Below are positions 25,651 through 34,770 of a stretch of DNA of 64,000 nt, piece by piece (within the stretch, counting starts at the first letter, position 1; every line of letters starts with the position of its first letter). The stretch comes from Natrinema amylolyticum. GTDB taxonomy: Archaea; Halobacteriota; Halobacteria; Halobacteriales; Natrialbaceae. The notes below the pieces were generated by a model. It was not told the DNA's origin, did no database searches, and saw nothing but the letters and a program-made list of their open reading frames with translations. The stretch spans positions 496,001-560,000 of the forward strand of contig NZ_JAIWPJ010000003.1 in NCBI RefSeq assembly GCF_020515625.1. Direction: 5' to 3'. A program made the translations under genes and the position numbers.

Positions 25651-25725
25651 ATGCCAGTGACTATCACACTCGGCTCGAGAGAACGGTCAATCGAACGGAG
25701 TCGCGTCGCGGAGGGGCGTCGATGA
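25651..25725 (+). CDS. possible 24-residue leader ORF coupled to the SDR gene
   Basis: The ORF begins MPVTITLGSRERSIERSR and ends at TGA 25723-25725, overlapping the SDR ATG (25722) as ATGA. It starts near the expected transcription start set by the TATA-like box at 25616. GGAGGG at 25710-25715 lies inside it, six bases before the SDR start. The layout repeats that of 22552-22590. Composition is too short to judge; a translated leader is inferred. Confidence 0.35.
   Translation: MPVTITLGSRERSIERSRVAEGRR
25710..25715 (+). promoter_or_regulatory. Shine-Dalgarno site for the SDR gene
   Basis: GGAGGG is six bases before ATG 25722, the same arrangement as before GTG 22583, and supports the chosen start. 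Confidence 0.6.
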
Positions 25726-26495
25726 CGACCGACCAGTTCAGCGTCGCGGGTCAGACCGCGATCGTCACCGGCTCCTCGAGCGGGATCGGGAAAACGATCG
25801 TCGAGCGGTTCGCGGACGACGGCGCGAACGTCGTCGTCACCTCTCGAGAGCTAGAGAACGTCGAGCCGGTCGCCGACGCGATCAACGAGAGCGACCGGCC
25901 GGGCGAGGCCATCGCGATCGAGTGCGACGTGACGGATCGGGCGGCCGTCGAGCGCCTCGTCGACGAGACTGTCGAGACGTTCGGCGGCCTCGACATCCTG
26001 ATCAACAACGCGGGGGCGAGCTTTCAGGCTCCGCTCTCGGAGATCAGCGAGAACGGCTGGAAGACGATCGTCGACATCAATCTCCACGGCACGTTCCACT
26101 GCTCGCAGATCGCCGTCGAGCACATGCGCGAGCACGGCGGCGGGCGGATCGTCAACTTCGCTAGCGTCGCGGGAACCCGGGGCTCGAAATCGATGAGCCA
26201 CTACGGCGCGGCCAAGGCCGGCGTCGTCAACTTCACCACCTCCGCCGCGGCCGACTGGGCGGAAGACGGTATCTGGGTCAACTGCATCGCCCCCGGCCTC
26301 GTCGCGACCGAGGGCGTCCGGACCCAGATGGGCGTCGAGGACGACGCCGAGGAGATCGCCCGCACGACGCCGGACCGCACGATCGGCAAACCCGAAGAGG
26401 TCGCCGACCTCGCGCAGTTCCTCGCCAGCCCGGCCGCCTCCTACATGGTGGGCGAAACGGTCACGATCAAGGGAATCCCGCGCCTCGAGGAGTGA
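25722..26495 (+). CDS. SDR family dehydrogenase
   Basis: A 257-residue classical short-chain dehydrogenase. TGSSSGIG is at 16-23, NNAG at 95-98, and S148, Y161 and K165 (YGAAK) form the catalytic set. The C terminus AASYMVGETVTIKGIPRLEE lacks the usual VDGG ending. It probably oxidises a hydroxyacyl-CoA or alcohol intermediate with NAD(P). It precedes the CoA ligase at 26623 on the same strand with a 127-base gap containing a separate promoter. Confidence 0.9.
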   Translation: MTTDQFSVAGQTAIVTGSSSGIGKTIVERFADDGANVVVTSRELENVEPVADAINESDRPGEAIAIECDVTDRAAVERLVDETVETFGGLDILINNAGASFQAPLSEISENGWKTIVDINLHGTFHCSQIAVEHMREHGGGRIVNFASVAGTRGSKSMSHYGAAKAGVVNFTTSAAADWAEDGIWVNCIAPGLVATEGVRTQMGVEDDAEEIARTTPDRTIGKPEEVADLAQFLASPAASYMVGETVTIKGIPRLEE

Positions 26496-26585
26496 CGGCG
26501 GGGATCACGTCTCGTGCGGCCGGATCGCGCCCGAGCACGGAGCGATCCCGATTCCCCCGAAACGTGGACCCTGTTACCAGTACCC

Positions 26586-26595
26586 GTATATTTTT
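26586..26595 (+). promoter_or_regulatory. TATA box of the second CoA ligase
   Basis: GTATATTTTT is centred about 33 bases before ATG 26623 in GC-rich DNA, giving a predicted 5' leader of fewer than ten bases. Confidence 0.6.
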
Positions 26596-26622
26596 CAGCC
26601 GGAACGACAAACCACGGGCAAC

Positions 26623-28200
26623 ATGGAGCTCGATATCGTCTCCGCAGAGACCCTCTTGGAGCCGCCCTACGACGGGAACGTCGCTCGCTTGCTCGAGCGA
26701 GCGGTCGCAGAACATCCCGACGCGGTCGCCGTCGAACACGCCGGCGAGACCATCACGTATCGCGACTTGGGCGACCGCGTCGCTCGGTTCGCGACCGCTC
26801 TCCGGGAACTCGGCCTCGAGGCGGGCGACCGAGTCGGCGTCTACATGCCGAACGGAATCCCCTTCTGTACCGTTATCTGGGCCTGCTGTCGCGCCGGGAT
26901 CATCGCGAGTCCACTGAACCCCGAGTACCGCCGCCGCGAGATCGAATACCAGCTCGAGCACGCCGATGCCGAGACCGTGCTGGTTGAGGGGAGTGCCGAC
27001 GAGTACGTCCGCGAGGCCGTCGCCGACCTCGAGACCGAGATCGTCAGCGCGACGGCTGGCAGTGACCACCCCTCGCTGCCTGAACTGGGAACCGACGCCG
27101 AGGCGGCCGTTGTCGATCGCGAGGACGACGACGTGCTCCTCCAGCCCTACACCTCTGGGACGACCGGGAAACCGAAGGGCGTCCTGCTGACCCACCGCAA
27201 CTTCCGGGTCCAGATCGCACAGAGCGTCTCGAGCTACAGCGCCGGGCCGATCGAGGGTGACGGGATCATCGTCCTGCCGATGTACCACATCACGGGGATG
27301 ATCGGGATGATGGCGTCGCTCTGTGCCGGCCGGACGCTGCACCTGCTCCGGCCGGACCAGTGGGATCCCGAGCTCGTCCTCCGGAAACTCGACGAACACG
27401 ACATCCCGTCCTTCGTCGGCGTCGCCGCGATGTTCGTCGATCTGCTCGAGGCCCACGATCCCGACGAGTACGACCTGTCGACGCTGATCAAGGCAGGGCA
27501 GGGCGGGGACAAGCTCCCGAAACCGACCCAGGAGCAGTTCGAGGAGGCGTTCGACGTCCCGCTCACGGAGGGGTACGGCCTGACGGAGACGACCGCGACG
27601 AGCCACACGATCCGGTGGTCGTCGCTGGGCAACCGGCCTGGGAGCGTCGGCCAGCCGGTCGGCCACACCCGCTCGAAGGTCGTCGACGAGGACGGCGAGG
27701 AGGTCGACCCCGGCGAAGAAGGCGAGATCCTCATCGCCGGCTCGCAGGTGATGAAGGGCTACTACAAGAATCCCGAGGCCAACGAGGAAGTCTTCACCGA
27801 GGACGGCTACTTCCGGACCGGCGACATCGGCACCCGCGACGCGGACAACTACTACTACATCAAGGGCCGCGAGAAGGAGATGATCCTGACCGCGGGATAC
27901 AACGTCTATCCCCGCGAAATCGAAGATTTGCTCTACGAGCACCCGGAGATCCACGAGGCGGCGGTCTTCGGCGTTCCGGACGACCGGCGCGGCGAGACCG
28001 TCGCCGCCGCGATCGCTCCGAAAGAGGGCGCAGAACTGACCGCCGCGGACGTCGAGGCGTACGTCCTCGACGAACTCGCTCCCTACAAACACCCGCGGAT
28101 CGTCGAGATCCGGCGCGACCTCCCCAAGACGGGCAGCGGAAAGATCCGAAAGACGGTCCTGCGCGACGAATTCCTCGACGAGAACGAAATCGAATCGTGA
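26623..28200 (+). CDS. AMP-forming acyl-CoA ligase
   Basis: A 525-residue class I adenylate-forming enzyme. It has YTSGTTGKPKG (176-186), EGYGLTETTATS, YFRTGDIGTRDADNYYYIKGR and the catalytic Lys in GSGKIRKTVL. It is close in plan to long-chain acyl-CoA synthetase/4-coumarate-CoA ligase-like proteins and clearly related to the ligase at 20784. The MFS gene follows after 42 bases on the same strand, suggesting uptake and activation of the same acid. Confidence 0.93.
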   Translation: MELDIVSAETLLEPPYDGNVARLLERAVAEHPDAVAVEHAGETITYRDLGDRVARFATALRELGLEAGDRVGVYMPNGIPFCTVIWACCRAGIIASPLNPEYRRREIEYQLEHADAETVLVEGSADEYVREAVADLETEIVSATAGSDHPSLPELGTDAEAAVVDREDDDVLLQPYTSGTTGKPKGVLLTHRNFRVQIAQSVSSYSAGPIEGDGIIVLPMYHITGMIGMMASLCAGRTLHLLRPDQWDPELVLRKLDEHDIPSFVGVAAMFVDLLEAHDPDEYDLSTLIKAGQGGDKLPKPTQEQFEEAFDVPLTEGYGLTETTATSHTIRWSSLGNRPGSVGQPVGHTRSKVVDEDGEEVDPGEEGEILIAGSQVMKGYYKNPEANEEVFTEDGYFRTGDIGTRDADNYYYIKGREKEMILTAGYNVYPREIEDLLYEHPEIHEAAVFGVPDDRRGETVAAAIAPKEGAELTAADVEAYVLDELAPYKHPRIVEIRRDLPKTGSGKIRKTVLRDEFLDENEIES

Positions 28201-28242
28201 GCCACTTGTACGCGAGCGCTCGAATCAGTGAGTACTGCCCGA

Positions 28243-29538
28243 ATGTCTGAACAGTCCTCCTATTCGACGGCCGAGATACGAACGATCGCGCTCGCCGTTA
28301 TCGCCGGCGTCTTCTTCGGCGGCGTCGCGACGGGCGTCGCCTTTCCGACGCTCCCGCTGCTCGACGAGAAACTCGTGATCAGCGCGGTCATGCTGAGCGT
28401 GATCCTCTCGGCCAATCGGATCGCGCGACTGTTCATGAACACGCCGGCGGGGACGATCATCGACCGGGTCGGCGCGCGGAAACCGATGATCTTCGGGCTG
28501 TTCACGCAGGCGCTGGCTCCGTTCGGCTACATCGTCGGCCTCCACACGCCGCCGACCGAACTCGGAACGGTGCCGTTGCTCGGCGAGGTGTCGCTGCCGG
28601 GAGTCGTCTTCATCCTGGCGCGGCTGTTCTGGGGCGTCGGCAGCGCGTTCGTCTTTATCGGCGCGTTCGCGACGATCACGTATGTGACGACGTCCGACAA
28701 CCGCGGCCGGTGGGTCGGCTACATGCGGGGCGGACAGTCACTGGGCTTTCCGACCGGCCTCGTCGTCGGCGGCGTGCTGACCGATCTCGCCAGCATGCAG
28801 ACGGCCTTTCTCGCCGCGGGCGTCCTCGCGCTGATCGCCGGCACCCTCGCGACGCTGGTCCTGCCGGACGTCCACGGCGGCGCGGACGAGAGCCGCGCCG
28901 CGAAACTCCGGGAGGTCCCCGCGCTGCTCGCCGCGAATCCGACCGTCGTCCTGATCGGCTACGGGAACTTCACCGTGCGGCTCCTCTGGGGCGGGATCAT
29001 CCTCTCGACGCTCGCCCGCTACGCCAGCGAGTACGGCCTCGAGCTCTCGGCGCTCGGCGCGGCGGGCATCAGCGGGATCGTGATGGGACTGGGCGTGCTC
29101 ACCTCGGGGTCGATGACGATCGTCACCGGCTGGGTATCGGACATGGTCAGCGACCGCACGCTGCTGACGGTCCCCGCGTTTCTCTCGATGGGTGCGGGCT
29201 TTCTGGTGATCGCTTACGTGCCGACGATCGAGGCCCTGCTCGGGGCCATCGTCCTCGTCGGCGGTGGGATGGGTGCGGCCGCGCCCGCGATGCTGGCGAT
29301 CATGGGCGATCTGACTCCCGGCGACGAACTCGGCCGGATGGGCGGCGTCTATCAGGTGATGGGCGACGTCGGGCTCAGTCTCGGCCCGCTCGTAGCCATC
29401 CCCGCCGTCGATCTCTGGTTCGGCTACCGATTGACGTACGTGCTCTGTGCCGCGCTCGTCTTGAGCTGCCTGACGATCGTCTCGCTCCCGCTGTTGCGGA
29501 ATCCCGACGTCTCGAGGACGGGCGTCAAAGCGGACTGA
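28243..29538 (+). CDS. MFS transporter
   Basis: The product has 431 residues from ATG 28243; GTG 28228 would add five. About 12 membrane segments are present in two halves with a central loop near residues 205-225 (ADESRAAKLREVP). The loop between segments 2 and 3 reads FMNTPAGTIIDRVGARKP, a good match to the MFS G-x3-D-R-x-G-R motif. Its position after a CoA ligase suggests it imports the carboxylate that the ligase activates, but direction and substrate are inference. Confidence 0.88.
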   Translation: MSEQSSYSTAEIRTIALAVIAGVFFGGVATGVAFPTLPLLDEKLVISAVMLSVILSANRIARLFMNTPAGTIIDRVGARKPMIFGLFTQALAPFGYIVGLHTPPTELGTVPLLGEVSLPGVVFILARLFWGVGSAFVFIGAFATITYVTTSDNRGRWVGYMRGGQSLGFPTGLVVGGVLTDLASMQTAFLAAGVLALIAGTLATLVLPDVHGGADESRAAKLREVPALLAANPTVVLIGYGNFTVRLLWGGIILSTLARYASEYGLELSALGAAGISGIVMGLGVLTSGSMTIVTGWVSDMVSDRTLLTVPAFLSMGAGFLVIAYVPTIEALLGAIVLVGGGMGAAAPAMLAIMGDLTPGDELGRMGGVYQVMGDVGLSLGPLVAIPAVDLWFGYRLTYVLCAALVLSCLTIVSLPLLRNPDVSRTGVKAD

Positions 29539-29668
29539 GCGTTTCGGACGCTATTTCGTGCGGCGGCGAACGCGGCCACGACGGCCTCCGCGCGATCCGC
29601 CCCCTCCGAACCCTACTGACGTGCGCGAAGCTTTCATGTTCGCCCGACCCCCATTGACACACAGCATC

Positions 29669-31210
29669 ATGGTAAAGTCACGCATATGGGGGGCGGCCGC
29701 TCGCGTGCGCCCGTGGCTCCCGGCGTTCGCCGTGGCGCTCGCTGCGGGACTCGCCGCCGTTGGGGGGTCGTACCTGTCCGTCGGTCGACGGCCGGCCTTC
29801 GTCGCGACGCCGATCGACCGGCTCGTCATCGCGGCCAGCCCCGACGCGCTCGTGACGTTCGCGATCACCCAGTTGGGGACGCTCGGCCACCGGGTGGCCT
29901 TTCTGACAGCCATCGCACTGACGGCCGTGCTCTTGGGGCTGGCGGCCCTGCCCGGCGCGGTGCTCCTCCAGGGTCGCGGGTCCGTCTCCGGCGCGTCGGG
30001 CGTCCGAGGCGGCGCGCTCGTCGGCGTCGCCGCCGGAACGGTCCTGCCGGGCGCAGTCGCGTTCGGACTGACGCGGTCGCCGATATCGAGCGCCGGCACC
30101 GCCGCCGGGGCCGGACTCGTCTTCCTCGTCACGGCCGGGACGACCCTCCTCGTCGGCACCGAGGACGTCGCCCTCGGTTCGCTCGGCCGGCGGCGCGTCC
30201 TCGGTGCCGTCGGCTCGGCGATCGGCGTGAGCGCGCTCGGACTCTTCGTCCGCGGCACCGGCGAGGAGACCGTCCCGTCGGGCCTCGAGATCCCCGAGGA
30301 CGCCCGACCCGAGGTTCGGGAGTCACTTGCGCGGGCGAGAGACCGCTCTCTCGACGTCGAGGGGCTCGAGCCGCTGGTCAGCACGGACTTCTACGAGGTC
30401 GACATCGCGAACGTCAACCCCGCCGTCGACCGCGAGGCGTGGACGCTCTCGATCACGGGGGCCGTCGAGGAGGAGGTGTCGTACGACGTCGCGGATGTCG
30501 AGGCCATGGACATTGAGGACCGGTTCGTCACGCTGCGCTGCGTCGGCGACCAACTCAACGGCCGGCAGATGGACACCGCCCTCTGGAGCGGTGTGCCCGT
30601 CGAGCGGCTGCTCGAGGCGGCGAACCCCCAGGGCGACCGCGTCGTCCTGCGCGGGGCCGACGACTACTACAACGAGTTCCCGATCGACGCGCTGTGGCCG
30701 GGACTGTTGGCCTACCGAATGAACGGCCGGCCGTTGCCGCGGGCCCACGGTGCGCCGGTGCGCGCCCTCGTCCCGGGTCACTGGGGCGAGATCAACGTGA
30801 AGTGGCTGACCGAGATCGAGGTTCGCGACGAGGAGACCATGGGCTACTGGGAGCACCGCGGCTGGCACGGCACCGGTCCGGTCGAGACGGTCGCCAAACT
30901 CTGGCAGGTCAACCGCCTCGGAGGCGGCCGCTACGAGGTGGCCGGGCACGCTTACGCGGGCACCAGGGGTATCGAGGGCGTCGAGGTCTCGACCGATGGC
31001 GGCGACACCTGGGTCGCCGCCGAACTGTCCGAGCCCCTGCCGGGAGACGATGTCTGGCGGCAGTGGCGTCACGAGTACGGGGCGGGCGGGAGACACGACG
31101 TGATCGTCCGGGCTCGCGACGGCGACGGCAACCTCCAGATTCCCGAGCAGGACGGCCCGAAACCCGACGGCGCTACCGGATGGGTCACGGAGACCGTCCG
31201 GCCGCAGTAA
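29669..31210 (+). CDS. membrane-anchored sulfite-oxidase-family molybdopterin oxidoreductase
   Basis: The product has 513 residues from ATG 29669; ATGs at 29636 and 29558 give Arg/Pro-rich extensions that look non-coding. The first about 200 residues contain five hydrophobic segments. After a linker comes a sulfite-oxidase-type molybdenum domain with the cofactor-ligating C291 in FVTLRCVGDQLNG. DYYNEFPIDALWPGLLAYRMNG, PGHWGEINVKWLTEIEV and a C-terminal dimerisation/Ig-like domain (GTRGIEGVEVSTDGGDTW) follow. It probably faces the outside and oxidises or reduces a small oxo substrate such as sulfite or a sulfoxide. The electron partner is unknown; no cytochrome is adjacent. Confidence 0.88.
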   Translation: MVKSRIWGAAARVRPWLPAFAVALAAGLAAVGGSYLSVGRRPAFVATPIDRLVIAASPDALVTFAITQLGTLGHRVAFLTAIALTAVLLGLAALPGAVLLQGRGSVSGASGVRGGALVGVAAGTVLPGAVAFGLTRSPISSAGTAAGAGLVFLVTAGTTLLVGTEDVALGSLGRRRVLGAVGSAIGVSALGLFVRGTGEETVPSGLEIPEDARPEVRESLARARDRSLDVEGLEPLVSTDFYEVDIANVNPAVDREAWTLSITGAVEEEVSYDVADVEAMDIEDRFVTLRCVGDQLNGRQMDTALWSGVPVERLLEAANPQGDRVVLRGADDYYNEFPIDALWPGLLAYRMNGRPLPRAHGAPVRALVPGHWGEINVKWLTEIEVRDEETMGYWEHRGWHGTGPVETVAKLWQVNRLGGGRYEVAGHAYAGTRGIEGVEVSTDGGDTWVAAELSEPLPGDDVWRQWRHEYGAGGRHDVIVRARDGDGNLQIPEQDGPKPDGATGWVTETVRPQ

Positions 31211-31383
31211 GCGCGACGCCGCCGTCCGTGCGGAGAGCGGTTCGCTCGATTCGACGCAGTCCGTCTCACTGACCGCCGTATGATAACTGGAAGTAATCGG
31301 GCCGTAAATCATCTGAAAAGATGGTGAAGTTTTATGTGGTTGCCCGAATCTGTTAGCACTGTGCAGGCGTGGCTTGATTACAC

Positions 31384-32796
31384 ATGACAAGGAATGAGTT
31401 CAACAGACGTCGGGTGCTCGCGGGTGCCGGTGCGGGACTGACCGGTGCAATAGCGGGTTGTCTGGGTGGCGGCGGCGGTGGTGACGACGAGGTTCACTTC
31501 ATCACGGACTACTACAACGACTCCTGGGAGGCCCTCTGGGGCGACCTCGAGTCGGAGTTCGAGGACGAAACCGACATCCCCATGAACATCGAGGAGGGCG
31601 GGATGTCCGGGACCCAGGAGGGTCGTCTCGCCCAGTTGATCCAGTCGGGCAATCCGCCGGACGCGAACACGTCCACGTTCGATCAGGTGGCCGACATCTG
31701 GGAGACCGGACAGCTCGACACCGTCAACGACGTCGTTTCGTCGATCGAAGAGGTGAACGGAGAGATAAACACCGACGCGTTCCTCGGCGAGGGCGACGAC
31801 CTCTATCAGATCCCACACGGGCTGTACGTGTCGAACTTCCAGTACCGGGCGGACATCTACGAACAACTGGGTCTGGAGGAACCGCAGACCTTCCAGGACG
31901 TCCTCGACAACGCCCAGGCCATCGACGAGGCGGACGAGGTGGACGCCCGTGGGTACGGGCTGGCCGGGATGCCGACCGGCAAGAGTCAAGACGAGTTCCT
32001 CGTCCTCCTGGCGAGCGCCGGTGTCCCCGGCATCGGTCTCCGCTGGAGCGACCCGGACGCCCGCGAAGAGCTCGAGATTCACTTCCCCGAGGAGGAGGTG
32101 ACGACGGTCCTGCAGTACATGAAGGACCTCTCCCAGTACTCGCCTGACCCGACAAGCATCGGCTGGGCGGAGTCACTCAGCCAGTGGCTTCAGGGCCAGT
32201 ACGCCCAGTGCTACCACCTCAACGCCTGGCCGGTCGGTCTCGCCGCGGCCCAGGCCGAGGCCCAGGACAGCGACGCCCTGCGCGGACTGGCCGAGGCCAC
32301 TCAGGTCAGGGCGTACCCGACCTGGGGCGAGATCGACAAAGACGAGAACTGGCTGTCCGCCCCGGCGCCGGACGGCTACCACGTCTTCGCGAACGGCACG
32401 AACCCGGACGGCGCCAAGGAGTGGTTCGAGTGGCTCTACGCCGACAGCATGGAGCGGACCGTGCAGTTCTACGAGGCGGATCCGGGCCGGTTCCTGCCGA
32501 CCTACGCCGACGTACTCGGGTCGGACGCGTTCCAGAACCAGGACCTCTTCCAGGCCCACCCCCACCTGCTCGAGAAGCTCGAGTACTGTCAGAACGAGAT
32601 CTGGGCCAACCACTACGGCAGCGTCGACGAGGCCGACATCTCCTCGCCCGAGTCGCTGTACATGCAACGCCAGTGGTTCTACGGCGAGATGGTCAATCGC
32701 GTCGTCACCGACTCGATGTCCGTCCAGGAGGCCTACGAGTGGGGATACGGGCAGCTCGAGGACGCCTTCGCGGACGCTCAGGAGCAGTTCGGATAG
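31384..32796 (+). CDS. ABC transporter substrate-binding lipoprotein, sugar type
   Basis: A 470-residue family 1 solute-binding protein. The N terminus RRRVLAGAGAGLTGAIAGC is a twin-arginine signal with lipobox AGC, so the folded protein is exported and lipid-anchored. A Gly-rich spacer precedes the binding lobes (VHFITDYYNDSWEAL onward). Such proteins bind mono- or oligosaccharides or glycerol phosphates. It is the first gene of a four-gene importer (31384-35856). TATA-like GTTTTATG lies at about 31333-31340. The ligand is unknown. Confidence 0.92.
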   Translation: MTRNEFNRRRVLAGAGAGLTGAIAGCLGGGGGGDDEVHFITDYYNDSWEALWGDLESEFEDETDIPMNIEEGGMSGTQEGRLAQLIQSGNPPDANTSTFDQVADIWETGQLDTVNDVVSSIEEVNGEINTDAFLGEGDDLYQIPHGLYVSNFQYRADIYEQLGLEEPQTFQDVLDNAQAIDEADEVDARGYGLAGMPTGKSQDEFLVLLASAGVPGIGLRWSDPDAREELEIHFPEEEVTTVLQYMKDLSQYSPDPTSIGWAESLSQWLQGQYAQCYHLNAWPVGLAAAQAEAQDSDALRGLAEATQVRAYPTWGEIDKDENWLSAPAPDGYHVFANGTNPDGAKEWFEWLYADSMERTVQFYEADPGRFLPTYADVLGSDAFQNQDLFQAHPHLLEKLEYCQNEIWANHYGSVDEADISSPESLYMQRQWFYGEMVNRVVTDSMSVQEAYEWGYGQLEDAFADAQEQFG

Positions 32797-32901
32797 TCGA
32801 CCCGCGACCTGTCGACACTCCTTCGGCCGCGTTCGGTGCGGAGCGGATCATTCACGAACGACCGTGAGATTAACATACATGGATGCAGAAGCAACGTAAA
32901 T

Positions 32902-33855
32902 ATGGCCAGTGAAACCGGAGAATCGATTCGACCTCGCGGGACGTATATCCCGTGGGATGAGTTGCCCGTAGAGCGGGAGACCGTCGCTGGGATCGGGACG
33001 GTTCTTCCAGTCGTCGTACTGTACCTACTCATCGCGGTGTTCCCGATCGCCTTCGCGTTCTGGGCATCGCTCCACAACATTCACACGCTCAACCCCCAGT
33101 GGGAGTGGGTCGGCCTCGCGAACTACGTCGAGGTCCTGAACATTTCGACGTTCTGGGGGTCGCTGTGGCGCGGGATCGTGTATATGGTCGGCAGCACCCT
33201 TCTCCAGCTCGCCGTCGGGCTCTGGATGGCGCTCGTCCTCAACCGCATCACTCGCGGCCAGAAGCTGCTCACCGCGGTGGTCTTCACGGCCTACCTGATT
33301 CCGACGATCATCGTCTCGCTGGTGGCGCTGCGGGTGTTCGACCCGCTCGGCGGCGTGTTCCAGATGATGGGTGCCGAGTGGTTCGGCCTGTGGGACAGCC
33401 AGACGGCCCCGTTGGGCTCGCGCGATTGGGCCATGCGGCTGCTGATCCTCATCGGGAGCTGGAAGTTCGCCGTCTTCGTCACCATCTTCACGCTCGCGCA
33501 GTTGCGCGCGATTCCTGACCGGTTCTACGAGGCGGCGAAGGTCTGCGGCGCGAACCGCTGGCAGATGTTCCGCGACATCACGCTGCCGCGTCTCATGGGG
33601 ATCGTCCTGGTCGTCGTCTTGCTCCGGTCGATCTTCATGTTCAACAAGTTCGACATCATCTGGCAGCTCACGCAGGGCGGCCCCGGTAACGCCACGACGA
33701 CGCTCCCCGTGCTGGCCTACAAGACCGTCTACACCGACCAGGCCTACGGTCTCGCCAACGCGATCTCCGTCGTCATGTTCTTGTTCCTCTTTGCAGCGGC
33801 GATCATCTACTTCAAACTCTTCAATCCCAGCGAGGAGGTGGAGACGACAACATGA
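32902..33855 (+). CDS. sugar-type ABC transporter permease, MalF-like
   Basis: The protein has 317 residues from ATG 32902 (MASETGESIRPRG); an in-frame ATG at 32836 adds residues of poor coding quality. Six membrane segments are present, and the cytoplasmic EAA loop is EAAKVCGANRWQMFRDITLP, which contacts the ATPase. The next permease overlaps its stop by four bases (ATGA), so the two subunits are made together. Confidence 0.92.
   Translation: MASETGESIRPRGTYIPWDELPVERETVAGIGTVLPVVVLYLLIAVFPIAFAFWASLHNIHTLNPQWEWVGLANYVEVLNISTFWGSLWRGIVYMVGSTLLQLAVGLWMALVLNRITRGQKLLTAVVFTAYLIPTIIVSLVALRVFDPLGGVFQMMGAEWFGLWDSQTAPLGSRDWAMRLLILIGSWKFAVFVTIFTLAQLRAIPDRFYEAAKVCGANRWQMFRDITLPRLMGIVLVVVLLRSIFMFNKFDIIWQLTQGGPGNATTTLPVLAYKTVYTDQAYGLANAISVVMFLFLFAAAIIYFKLFNPSEEVETTT
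33833..33839 (+). promoter_or_regulatory. Shine-Dalgarno site for the second permease
   Basis: GGAGGTG lies inside the end of the upstream permease gene, 12 bases before ATG 33852, and supports coupled translation. Confidence 0.5.
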
Positions 33856-34724
33856 GTCAGAGCGAACCACCGGGAGGCCTGCTGGGCCTCTCATACGACG
33901 GCGAGACTCGGGTCTTCGAAGCACTGAAGATCGTTAGCACCGCGATCATCGTCCTCGTCGGCGCCTGGCCGATCTACTGGATGACCCAGCTCGCGTTCAC
34001 CGAGTACGAGACCGTCGAGGGAGCCGTCACCGTCTTCCCCACACCCGAGATCTTCACGGTCGGTAATTTCACGGTCCTGACGGACCCGGAGATGTACACC
34101 TATATGTTCAACACGGTCGTGGTGGCCATCGGCACCATCGTCACGGTCGTCATCGTCTCGTTGGTCGCCGGCTACGGCCTCGCACGACTGGACTTCCCAC
34201 AGAAGGAGAACTTCGCGCGGATCCTCCTGCTCGGTTACCTCTTCAGCCCCATCGTCATCGGCATCCCGCTCTACCAGATCTGGCGGAGCATCGGGCTGCT
34301 CGGCACCCGTATCGGGCTCATCATCGCGCTGTCGGCGGTCTCGATGCCCTTCGCGGTGTGGCTGATGTGGAAGTACATCATGACGATCCCGGAGGCCCAC
34401 GAGGAGGCGGCGTGGGTCGACGGGGCCTCGCGCTGGCGGGGCTTCCGCGACGTCGTCGTGCCGCAGTGCCGTCCGGCGATCATCGCCGCGGCCCTGTTCG
34501 CCTTCGCACTCGCCTGGAACGACTTCACGTTCGCACAGATCCTCCTGCCCCAGACCGACACCACGACGTTCGCTCCCGGGATCCTCCGGGCGATGGGGCA
34601 GGCCCAGTTCCTGCCGGACGCCTACCTGATGGCGATCTCGCTGGCCATGACGCTGCCACCGCTGCTGTTCGCCTACTTCATGCAGAGCTACCTGCTGAAG
34701 GGGTTCCAGGTCAGGGCCCTCTGA
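33852..34724 (+). CDS. sugar-type ABC transporter permease, MalG-like
   Basis: A 290-residue membrane protein with six segments and the EAA loop HEEAAWVDGASRWRGFRDVV. A MalG-type C terminus (YLLKGFQVRAL) is present. It pairs with the MalF-like subunit to form the channel. A 46-base gap separates it from the ATPase gene. Confidence 0.92.
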   Translation: MSQSEPPGGLLGLSYDGETRVFEALKIVSTAIIVLVGAWPIYWMTQLAFTEYETVEGAVTVFPTPEIFTVGNFTVLTDPEMYTYMFNTVVVAIGTIVTVVIVSLVAGYGLARLDFPQKENFARILLLGYLFSPIVIGIPLYQIWRSIGLLGTRIGLIIALSAVSMPFAVWLMWKYIMTIPEAHEEAAWVDGASRWRGFRDVVVPQCRPAIIAAALFAFALAWNDFTFAQILLPQTDTTTFAPGILRAMGQAQFLPDAYLMAISLAMTLPPLLFAYFMQSYLLKGFQVRAL

Positions 34725-34770
34725 GATCGTGCACCACACTTACAACTACTACCACGAGATACACTAACAT

